Origin: Saprospiraceae bacterium
Lineage (GTDB): Bacteria > Bacteroidota > Bacteroidia > Chitinophagales > Saprospiraceae
Length of the DNA stretch: 40,008 bases
Assembly (NCBI GenBank): GCA_020847425.1
Contig: JADLCC010000041.1
Coordinates: 1-40,008 of the forward strand
Reading direction: 5' to 3'
Shown here: positions 33,744-40,008 of the stretch, in pieces
How the letters are laid out: every line of letters starts with the position of its first letter
How positions within the stretch are numbered: the first letter of the stretch is position 1
Made by a program: the position numbers and the translations under genes
Notes under the pieces: model-generated
What the model was told of the DNA's origin: nothing
The model's input: the letters and a program-made list of their open reading frames with translations, nothing else
Database searches by the model: none

Positions 33744-33763
33744 TAACTAAGGTGTAGGAATTG

Positions 33764-34147
33764 CTAATATTTGATCATCATCTCATTTGCTATTACCATT
33801 AGCGGTAGTATGCCAAGCCATATACGAGTCAAATCGTCAATCAGCAAACGCAAATAGTTAAAATACTCCCTTGTTGAGTTCTGATCATATTTGATCTTGT
33901 TAACCAATGCATTGCAACGTTCGTAAATAGAATAAAAGGCCTCTTTGTTTTCTGAATCAATCATTGGATTATGGTCAATGAGATAAATATGGATCTCATG
34001 GCAAAGTAATTGAATTGCAATTACGACTTCTGGTTCGATGTCAGTAGGCAATACACGAACATGCTCATCACCGAATGCTCGGAGACGAGTAGAAAAATCC
34101 TGTAAGGCACTACTGTGGTCTATTATTTTATCACTACTGTTTTCCAG
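33764..34147 (-). CDS. Small helical protein Y1, partner of the adjacent TIR-X gene; no ATG start
   Basis: The frame is open from 34162 and has no ATG. Similarity to the product of 37612-37968 begins upstream of the TTG at 34051, so I mark a start at the CTG at 34147 with low certainty. Shared features: S-x-L-Q-(D/N)-(F/Y)-(S/T)-x-R-L-R near the start, a P-x-x-I-x-(P/D)-E pattern, then the motif L-C-H-E-I-(H/F)-I-Y, and N-x-(E/K)AF-(Y/N)-x-(I/L)Y. The product would be about 127 residues, all helical. The gene lies 22 bases after the stop of the TIR-X gene, as in the second module. The lack of a normal start may mean loss of expression, a rare start codon, or coupling to the upstream gene. Confidence 0.6.
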   Translation of the reverse strand: MENSSDKIIDHSSALQDFSTRLRAFGDEHVRVLPTDIEPEVVIAIQLLCHEIHIYLIDHNPMIDSENKEAFYSIYERCNALVNKIKYDQNSTREYFNYLRLLIDDLTRIWLGILPLMVIANEMMIKY

Positions 34148-34169
34148 ACTGTTTCTTGTGTTTTAACAA

Positions 34170-35264
34170 CTAGGATGTCAGATTCATATTTTCAAAATCA
34201 TTTTTCAATTCTTCAAGTCTTTTTATCAATTGTAGAAGATGGTGTTTCAACGTTGGAAAATTTAGATTTTTAAGTTCCTCTGTTGCACGCTTATCGCTTT
34301 TAAGCAACAGGTTTTTTTGAGATTTTTTGATATACCGTTCCGCCTCGAACAAAGAGGAGTACAGAGGCAATTCACCGACATCACTAACTTCGATCAGTAA
34401 ACGACAATCACTCACCGACTCCTCTATTTTAGGCAAATAGCGATGTAATCTATCTGTGAAAAAAGCCTCATTTGGAGACAAGGCTTCTAATTCTTCATGG
34501 ATTTTTGCCAAACAAGTATAGTGTCGTCCGAAAAAAATCCCACTAGAAGGTTTGTCCCAATCTTGGTTTGAAGGAGGATTGCCTCTCCAAAAATCGTTGT
34601 TCATGCTCAATGTTTTTTCAATTTGATGGTAAAAACCTGAAAGGTTTCTGAGTATAAATTCTGTTTTGTCAAAAGGGCGAAACTCAAATTTGTTTTCGGG
34701 TTTTTCAGAAGGGGTATTTAAAAAATGGGCTTGGATCAAAGATCTGTTATAAAGGCATTTCTTAATCCATCCTCTTAGCCGATCATGAAAATCGTTCCGA
34801 TCTTGCTCTGCGATTTGTTCATATACAGCAAATGCTTGGTGATATGCCCTATCATCTCGTTTTTTATCCCGCGTGAAAGGGAGGTCATTATTAGTTACTT
34901 GTACAAAGAAAACATCTCCTTTTGCGTTCCATTGATCCAAGTCAGAAACATTGGAAATTCGAACGCCCACTATTATAACTTCATTTGCTTTTTGCCTTTC
35001 AATTAATACGGGCATCTCATATTGATTGGCATAACTATTAGGGTTTAAAAATCGTGCGTTAACTAAAAGTACTGCAACATCACATTCCTTCGCGAATTTT
35101 TTAAATACCTCGTGCATATTGCCGTTAGCGGCATTTCGGTCGCATAAAATATCCCAATCGCCCTCGTTATAGTTGCGAAAGCGGTCACAAAAATCATCCA
35201 TCAAGGGTTGATCTTCACGGGCATAGCAAAGGAAAACCTTGTAGCGGTTAAGCATTTTGGTCAT
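34170..35264 (-). CDS. TIR-X protein 1 (TIR domain with shared C-terminal domain X)
   Basis: The 364-residue product has an N-terminal TIR or TIR-like domain (about 7-150): YKVFLCYAREDQPL, a VAVLLVNARFLN strand and YANQYEMPVLIE with the candidate catalytic Glu. Residues 205-355 are domain X, shared with the product of 38007-39014: F-Y-H-Q-I-E-K-x-L-S-M-N, F-W-x-x-N-P-P, A-F-F-(T/S)-D-R, DCRLLIEVSDV, E-L-P-L-Y-S, and N-x-P-T-L-K-H at the end. I do not recognise X. In the two proteins X is conserved while the TIR halves are only distantly alike. The gene is followed by Y1. The product probably acts as an NAD-cleaving effector regulated through X and Y. Confidence 0.75.
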   Translation of the reverse strand: MTKMLNRYKVFLCYAREDQPLMDDFCDRFRNYNEGDWDILCDRNAANGNMHEVFKKFAKECDVAVLLVNARFLNPNSYANQYEMPVLIERQKANEVIIVGVRISNVSDLDQWNAKGDVFFVQVTNNDLPFTRDKKRDDRAYHQAFAVYEQIAEQDRNDFHDRLRGWIKKCLYNRSLIQAHFLNTPSEKPENKFEFRPFDKTEFILRNLSGFYHQIEKTLSMNNDFWRGNPPSNQDWDKPSSGIFFGRHYTCLAKIHEELEALSPNEAFFTDRLHRYLPKIEESVSDCRLLIEVSDVGELPLYSSLFEAERYIKKSQKNLLLKSDKRATEELKNLNFPTLKHHLLQLIKRLEELKNDFENMNLTS

Positions 35265-35573
35265 ATCGAATAAAACAATAACAGGTGCCCTAAAGGTATA
35301 AATCTTTATGAAATAACCCTTTTGCTATTAACGAGATAAGCATAAAATTTAAGAGAAGAGCGGGGATGTTGTAATTGGCTGAATGTATTGCTGATAAATA
35401 AATGCCTTTTCGGATCATTTTATTTGAATTGTTTTGTAAATTAGACAAATGACCTTAGTTTTGATATTCAATACGAAAACAAAGAGTCAGCATTTCCTAA
35501 TTTTAAATTCACAAAAGACTAATCTATCTCATTCCTTCGCTAAATTAAACCATAAACTTCAACTCCATGTTTT
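35265..35573. other. Divergent intergenic region with a strong plus-strand promoter
   Basis: This 309-base, AT-rich stretch separates the minus-strand TIR-X1 gene and the plus-strand TIR gene. No gene is visible in it. The plus-strand promoter is listed separately. I could not find an exact TAnnTTTG for the minus-strand gene. Confidence 0.6.
35433..35463 (+). promoter_or_regulatory. Bacteroidota promoter for the TIR + SLOG pair
   Basis: TTTG (35433-35436), a 19-base spacer and TAGTTTTG (35456-35463) match the -33/-7 consensus TTTG-N19-TAnnTTTG exactly. It leaves a leader of about 105 bases before the ATG at 35574. Confidence 0.6.
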
Positions 35574-36806
35574 ATGAATTCCAATCTCATCATTCAAATC
35601 CAAGAACCAAACGGCAACTTCACTTGTGAAATAATGGAAAACATTCCATCTCCCAAGTCTGCGTACATTGCTATTGCCCACTGTGATAGCCAGGATTGTA
35701 TTGATAATGCACATAGTCTGAAGTCAGAATTAATCCGTACCTTACAATACATAGGGGGAAATAAAGTAAATGAACCTGATACATCATGCAAGGGGTTGAC
35801 TCGACCTTTCGGGAAATGTCAGGCGCTTAAGGTGCCGGATAATTCCAAACTATTAATTATTGTTGGTGATGGAAAGAGCGCTTTATCACCTTTAATTCAG
35901 AAATATCCTTGGAAAGAAACAGTGTTGCCCGTATTTAAAAAAGGCTCACATTTTAATCTACCTTCTCCTTTTAATAAGCTGCAGTGCGCTTTTTGGGAGA
36001 ACAGTATCCATGAAGTTACTCATTCGATTTTGGGGATTTTAGGCATCAGCGATGAGGATCTCAAAATATTTATTAGTTATAAAAGATCAGACACGTCGGA
36101 GCTTGCGGAGCAGCTATTTGATGAGTTATCCCACCATGGATTTGAAGTGTTTTTAGATCAGTTTAGTATTCGTCCAGGGGTTAACTTTCAAAACAGGCTT
36201 GAACAGGAATTAGCGGATAAGGCCATGATAGTAATGCTCGAATCTCAAGATTTTCTCGAATCCCGATGGGTACAAGAAGAAATCGCGTTTGCAAAGAAAA
36301 ACCGGTTAGGGGTCATGGCCCTAAATATTGACGGAGCTAAACCTGTGAAGTCAATAGATGACGAATTTAGAATAAAATTAACGCCGACCGACTTTATCTC
36401 AGAGAAACGGTTGTCTGATGATGCTCTCAAAGATACTATTGCTCGTGTTAATGATGTTCATTCTTTGGCCCTCTTCAGGAAAAAAAACTATATGGTCCAA
36501 AATGTTTTGTTAGCACTTAAAAGAAATGGCGGTAATCCCGATTTTGATACACAAGGGTTTGTCTCTGTATCTAATTCAAAAGGCACCCAAGGTTATAAAA
36601 TTTGGGTTACTCCAAGACCTCCTAAAATACAGGATTTTTACTATTCGGATGTTTCAAAAATACCGGCAAAAAAAATCATTTTTGGCCCAAGGTTTTGGGA
36701 GAGAAAAAGAGATGTTCTGAATGACTGGCTTTGCAAGAAGTCATCTATTGATTTCTACAGCGAAGGGCGCCTGATCCGAATGTCAAATAAAATAATTAAT
36801 AGTTGA
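35574..36806 (+). CDS. TIR domain protein paired with a SLOG-like gene
   Basis: The 410-residue product has an N-terminal alpha/beta domain (1-155; A-Y-I-A-I-A-H-C-D, KLLIIVGDGKSAL) that I do not recognise. A TIR domain follows at about 163-300: LKIFISYKRSD, GFEVFLDQFSIRPG, MIVMLESQDFLESRWVQEEI, where the Glu after W-V-Q fits the catalytic position. A C-terminal region of about 100 residues is basic and partly beta. It is the most typical TIR of the five in the window. The SLOG-like gene starts eight bases after its stop, so the two form an operon. TIR + SLOG pairs (as in Thoeris) are known to couple NAD-derived signals with SLOG sensing; that this pair does so is inferred. Confidence 0.75.
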   Translation: MNSNLIIQIQEPNGNFTCEIMENIPSPKSAYIAIAHCDSQDCIDNAHSLKSELIRTLQYIGGNKVNEPDTSCKGLTRPFGKCQALKVPDNSKLLIIVGDGKSALSPLIQKYPWKETVLPVFKKGSHFNLPSPFNKLQCAFWENSIHEVTHSILGILGISDEDLKIFISYKRSDTSELAEQLFDELSHHGFEVFLDQFSIRPGVNFQNRLEQELADKAMIVMLESQDFLESRWVQEEIAFAKKNRLGVMALNIDGAKPVKSIDDEFRIKLTPTDFISEKRLSDDALKDTIARVNDVHSLALFRKKNYMVQNVLLALKRNGGNPDFDTQGFVSVSNSKGTQGYKIWVTPRPPKIQDFYYSDVSKIPAKKIIFGPRFWERKRDVLNDWLCKKSSIDFYSEGRLIRMSNKIINS

Positions 36807-36814
36807 ACTAAATT

Positions 36815-37543
36815 ATGAGCCAGTTTAAATTTGCTATCATCTTATCAGCCAGTGTGCCAAAAGAAGGTCGTTCTGACAAATTTTTGAAAATACCGAATGC
36901 TCAAATTCAGATTGAAGAAGCTATAATCGGTTTGGCCAGAAATGTTTTTGAAAATGGCGGGCGGTTGATATTCGGAGGCCATCCATCTATTTCTCCTTTG
37001 GTGGCTATGGTCGCTACTGAATTTGATTTAAATCAAAACCTGGAAGATGCCTCTCCCTCACAAGTAAAACACATTACTATTTATCAATCTAAAGCATTTG
37101 AATCGATTATTGCAGATAAAACCAGGTATCTCTCTGATTTGGGATATGCACAAATTATTTGGACAGATACAGTAGATAATGAAGATCCAGAAATGGAATT
37201 TCCGGGCAATATAAGGTGCCCTAAAAGCCTTGAATTTATGCGAAGAGAAATGATGAAGAATAATGCAGACGCAATGGTAGTTATTGGAGGTATGGAAGGC
37301 GTGGAACAGGAGTTTGAATTATTTCGTGAGCAGCATGCTAATAAGCCTATTTATTTATTTGAAAAAACGGGAGGCGCCGCCAAAGAATTGACTGAGCAAA
37401 TTTCTAATTATCAAAATGTAATTATTGCAGAAAAACGCTTTGAAGTAATTGATACTACGCAGATTATTGAAGATGAGCCAATTGAAATTATTCCATTTTC
37501 TTTGATTACAGGGTTAATCGTTGAAGAAATTCTTAATAAGTAG
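36815..37543 (+). CDS. SLOG-like Rossmann-fold nucleotide-binding protein
   Basis: The 242-residue product has features of the SLOG/DprA-LOG superfamily. A first strand FAIILSASVP is followed by ENGGRLIFGGHPSISPLVAM (about 46-66), the Gly-rich loop of the family. Later a strand DAMVVIGGMEGVEQEFELF (about 152-170) carries a second G-G-x-x-G-x-x-x-E motif typical of LOG-type ligand sites, then N-K-P-I-Y-L-F-E-K-T-G-G-A-A. The product is soluble and of family length. It probably senses or processes a nucleotide made by the upstream TIR protein, which is an inference. Confidence 0.7.
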   Translation: MSQFKFAIILSASVPKEGRSDKFLKIPNAQIQIEEAIIGLARNVFENGGRLIFGGHPSISPLVAMVATEFDLNQNLEDASPSQVKHITIYQSKAFESIIADKTRYLSDLGYAQIIWTDTVDNEDPEMEFPGNIRCPKSLEFMRREMMKNNADAMVVIGGMEGVEQEFELFREQHANKPIYLFEKTGGAAKELTEQISNYQNVIIAEKRFEVIDTTQIIEDEPIEIIPFSLITGLIVEEILNK

Positions 37544-37611
37544 CCTAATTTATTCTGCATATGGATATCTTTAGGAAGATATTGTTTGCCAGATGGCTAT
37601 TTTCTTATTAA

Positions 37612-37968
37612 TTAAACGAGGCTTATTCGTGTAAGGCCAATCAATAAATTACTTAAATCTTTGAAGAAAGATGGAGAAGTCCTTTGTTTGGTTCCCATTT
37701 TCGATACTAAAGCAGAACTCGTATGGTAAAGAGTGTTAAAAGCCTTTAGATTTTTCGACCCGATTAGTGGTTTTTGAATTTGAACATATATAAATATTTC
37801 ATGACACAGTGAATTGATATCAACAATGATTTCATCAGTAATTGATGGTGGTAAACGCAAATAATTATCATGCCCATACTTCCTGAGACGTTGGGTATAA
37901 TTTTGCAAATCGTCAACATGAATCCTGCTTTGATGACCGCTTCCTGTCAGTTTATCATTTTTGGGCAT
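37612..37968 (-). CDS. Small helical protein Y2, partner of TIR-X2
   Basis: The 118-residue product starts at the ATG at 37968. It shares with Y1 the segment D-L-Q-N-Y-T-Q-R-L-R, then L-C-H-E-I-F-I-Y, S-K-N-L-K-A-F-N-x-L-Y and A-L-V-S-K-M. It is all helical with no membrane segment. It follows the TIR-X2 gene by 38 bases in the same direction, so the X-Y gene order is kept in both modules. Function unknown; it could be an adaptor, antitoxin or sensor for the TIR-X protein. Confidence 0.7.
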   Translation of the reverse strand: MPKNDKLTGSGHQSRIHVDDLQNYTQRLRKYGHDNYLRLPPSITDEIIVDINSLCHEIFIYVQIQKPLIGSKNLKAFNTLYHTSSALVSKMGTKQRTSPSFFKDLSNLLIGLTRISLV

Positions 37969-38006
37969 TAATTTGGCTGGCGAAGTTCAGAATGACTTGC
38001 CTTTAC

Positions 38007-39014
38007 TTAAGTTTTGAAGTCGCTCTTTATTTCGTTCATGTATTGAATTAATTGGCTCAAACAATGTTTTAATGTAGGCACATTCCTTCCTTTCAATTCT
38101 TTAATTTCTTTATTGTCGCTAGGTGCTAGAAGGTTTTCTTTTGTTTTTTCTATATAATTTTCTGTTTCACAGAGTATTGAGAACAATGGAATCTCCTCAA
38201 TTTCGCTCGTTTCTATAAGCAAGCGACAATTCTCTACTACATCTTCTATTATTGGAATAAATTGATTCACCCGATCTGAAAAAAAAGCATCGTCGGATGA
38301 AAACAACGACAACCCTTTATGTACTTTTTTTAACTCTTCAACCTGGCGTGAAAAAAATATACTTCCAAATATCTTTCCACTATCTTGAGGTTTAGGCGGA
38401 TTGTTTTTCCAAAATTTCATATTCAAGCTTAATGATTTTTCAATTTTGTAATAAATGCCATTCAAATCTTCTAAGACTTTTTCGCTTTTTTCCCATTTAC
38501 GAGGTAAATCTGTTTGATCTAAATCTTGATGAATCGAAATCAGTTTTTGTTTTTTAGCATGGTCATTGATGAATCGGACCAATTCTGTGAGTGCTGCATC
38601 AGGGCTTGAAGCATCTGCGACATAAGTGACCGGCTGATCACGAGGGAAAACAGGAAATTCAGAAATTGGATGCTCTACCCAATAACACTCTCGGATTAAA
38701 AATGGAATGATAATAAATTCCTTTTCTCTTTTTCTTCTATTTAAAGCCAAGTCAATCTCTTCTTTTACATGTTTTGAATTTAAAGCATCTGAGCTGATGA
38801 AGATGATGAAAAAATCAGCGACCATTATGTTTTGGATTATGGAATCCCTCCACCTTTCATTCAACTCAATATCTTTTCGGTCAACAAATTTGCTAAAACG
38901 CTCCTCGTATGCATTAAGGATATCTAAATGTGCGATAAAGGCATCCACATAAATCTTATCTTTTCTAGAGTAGGATAAGAAAATGTGTGCTTTGCTGCTG
39001 TTTAGCACTTCCAT
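38007..39014 (-). CDS. TIR-X protein 2
   Basis: I chose the ATG at 39014 (MEVLNSSKAHIFLSYSRKD) because the TIR begins at once; a frame extending to 39083 would add 23 hydrophobic, AT-rich codons. The product is 335 residues. The TIR domain (about 9-145) has HIFLSYSRKD, FFIIFISSDALNSKHVKEEIDLA (Glu candidate) and an EFIIIPFLIREC strand. Domain X covers about 185-335: YYKIEKSLSLN, F-W-K-N-N-P-P, A-F-F-S-D-R, NCRLLIETSEI, E-I-P-L-F-S, N-V-P-T-L-K-H. It is followed by Y2 and preceded by a membrane protein gene on the same strand (gap about 107 bases). Confidence 0.75.
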   Translation of the reverse strand: MEVLNSSKAHIFLSYSRKDKIYVDAFIAHLDILNAYEERFSKFVDRKDIELNERWRDSIIQNIMVADFFIIFISSDALNSKHVKEEIDLALNRRKREKEFIIIPFLIRECYWVEHPISEFPVFPRDQPVTYVADASSPDAALTELVRFINDHAKKQKLISIHQDLDQTDLPRKWEKSEKVLEDLNGIYYKIEKSLSLNMKFWKNNPPKPQDSGKIFGSIFFSRQVEELKKVHKGLSLFSSDDAFFSDRVNQFIPIIEDVVENCRLLIETSEIEEIPLFSILCETENYIEKTKENLLAPSDNKEIKELKGRNVPTLKHCLSQLIQYMNEIKSDFKT

Positions 39015-39121
39015 GATATCTTGGATAAAGAGTAATAAATATAAAAAATATTTTGTTTTTTGCCTTTTCAAAAAATAAAGCAATTAGCCTTTTTGTATAT
39101 CTTTTTATTCAGTATTATCCT

Positions 39122-39778
39122 TTACTGAACAGAAGGAGTTTTCTCTGATTTAGGTTGAATAATCTCAATTTTCTGCACCTTCTCCGCTTTTTTTTCTATC
39201 GGTCGAACTACAATAATTACGATAAAAATTAATGGCAACACATAAAACACTAACAGAGTCTTGGAAAACATAACCCGGAAAATGGTCGGTATTTTTTTGG
39301 GTTTAGCTTTGGGAAGATTTTCCGGAGGGGTGTCTTTTAGGGCCTGATAGGTTGCCGCAGAAAAAGTGGGTGGCAGATGTGCCCATATCGACTTTCGCGC
39401 CACGCGGTAATCCTCAAACCGCGTATAATCCAGGTTGAACAAATTGGACAAGCCGTCCGGCAATTGTCCGCCAAACAAATACTTGAACCGGTTGGTAGCT
39501 ACTTCTTTGTAAAGTTCCCGGTACTGCTGCTCAGTGTACAGGAAAAAAGCATCCAGGTACCAAAAAATCAACACCGGCATCACGAGTACGGCGGCATATT
39601 GTGGACTATTGGCAAAAATGGCCTCTTTGTTGAAAGCCAGAATGAAAGAAAGGATACCGATCAACCAGCCCTTTAACAGGAAAGAGTTGTTCGCCATCCG
39701 CGTGATAACGGATTGGATAAAATCCATTTCCTTGACGATCAAGTCTTTGATTTCGCCGGTGGTAGGTGTTGTGATCAT
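39122..39778 (-). CDS. Three-TM membrane protein upstream of the TIR-X2/Y2 module
   Basis: The 218-residue product has hydrophobic segments near residues 33-50, 59-82 and 171-193. The middle soluble loop (85-165) has QQYRELYKEVATNRFKYLFG, and the tail is Lys/Pro-rich. The N-terminal part with N-S-F-L-L-K-G-W and F-W-Y-L-D-A-F-F-L-Y is a pattern I have seen in uncharacterised membrane proteins of bacterial defence loci, but I cannot name the family with certainty. It is the first gene of a minus-strand series with TIR-X2 and Y2 and could be the membrane-acting partner, or an independent gene. Confidence 0.65.
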   Translation of the reverse strand: MITTPTTGEIKDLIVKEMDFIQSVITRMANNSFLLKGWLIGILSFILAFNKEAIFANSPQYAAVLVMPVLIFWYLDAFFLYTEQQYRELYKEVATNRFKYLFGGQLPDGLSNLFNLDYTRFEDYRVARKSIWAHLPPTFSAATYQALKDTPPENLPKAKPKKIPTIFRVMFSKTLLVFYVLPLIFIVIIVVRPIEKKAEKVQKIEIIQPKSEKTPSVQ

Positions 39779-39824
39779 GTTTAAATAGAATTAATTTATG
39801 AAACCGTTAAATGGATATTCCAAG

Positions 39825-40008
39825 TGTCCTCAAAGATTGAAATTTGGGCCGAGAAGCACGGGCCCATCTATCAAAATCTGTATGAGGTTCCCCCCATTCT
39901 TAAACCAGCAGGGTTGAATATTTAGTTGGAATGAATGGTACTTTTTTTCCGAAATAGAGGTCTGCGGGGGTGTTGTAATTGAGGGATTCATGGCCTCTTT
40001 CGTGGTTA
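39825..40008 (-). mobile_element. IS3-type insertion sequence, end cut by the window
   Basis: The minus strand encodes the last 35 residues of an integrase-type transposase (NHERGHESLNYNTPADLYFG), the typical Y-N-x-x-R-P-H-x-S-L-x-x-x-T-P end of IS3/IS481 transposases; the stop codon is at 39900-39902. The 75 bases further down contain no gene. A terminal repeat may begin at the TGTCCTCAAAG at 39825-39835, but the opposite end is outside the window. Confidence 0.7.
39900..40008 (-). CDS. Transposase, partial (C-terminal end)
   Basis: The 36 codons visible encode the end of the DDE integrase core. The 5' part lies beyond position 40008. The region after the catalytic Glu is intact in frame and ends at a TAA. 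Confidence 0.75.
   Translation of the reverse strand, partial: NHERGHESLNYNTPADLYFGKKVPFIPTKYSTLLV

Noticed and set aside
39014-39083. Hydrophobic N-terminal extension of TIR-X2 as a signal anchor
   Set aside because: The codons come from a very AT-rich spacer, and a good ATG lies right before the TIR domain at 39014.

Overview
The window looks like a chromosomal segment of a Bacteroidota bacterium, most likely from the Saprospirales group. The evidence is three secreted proteins ending in type IX secretion (Por) sorting domains, PKD-repeat architecture, several exact matches to the Bacteroidota -7 promoter element TAnnTTTG, weak dependence on Shine-Dalgarno sites, and the palindromic intergenic repeats usual in this phylum. 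Placement at genus level is not possible from the sequence alone.

Positions 1-17000 are host backbone. They hold a giant PKD/Cys-rich surface protein, two paralogous all-helical proteins of unknown function (5845-7275 minus, 11830-13215 plus), two more T9SS cargo proteins, and a sugar-use pair: a GH43-like glycosidase with discoidin and Fn3 domains next to a sodium:solute symporter. The gap between that pair contains a tandem duplication of the gene junction.

A tRNA-Cys(GCA) gene at 17216-17286 marks the edge of an apparently integrated element. Directly after it come a tyrosine recombinase with an N-terminal frameshift, a small HTH protein, a membrane protein, a 1041-residue primase/P-loop ATPase, a noncoding tract with iteron-like GTAGGA repeats, a ribbon-helix-helix protein in a field of AATGCGG repeats, and a 30-residue membrane miniprotein. 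This is a replication/maintenance module. No conjugation or phage structural genes are visible.

From 25000 on the element is a defence cargo region. It carries an AbiE type IV toxin-antitoxin pair with a promoter-operator palindrome, a DUF4240 + GIY-YIG-like pair, and a decayed second copy of the AbiE antitoxin locus. Next is a three-gene operon (27761-33743): TIR fused to an inactive-STAND-like domain, a MoxR AAA+ ATPase, and a degenerate vWA protein fused to another TIR domain. This resembles the MoxR-vWA NTP-dependent conflict systems. Base composition changes abruptly at the TIR boundaries inside two genes, which suggests effector-domain swapping.

Positions 33764-39778 hold the most unusual part. 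Two minus-strand modules each encode a TIR protein with a shared, unrecognised C-terminal domain (called X here) followed by a shared small helical protein (called Y here). One module is preceded by a membrane protein. A plus-strand TIR + SLOG-like gene pair sits between the two modules. In all there are five TIR domains in about 11 kb, each with its candidate catalytic glutamate. The window ends inside an IS3-type transposase.
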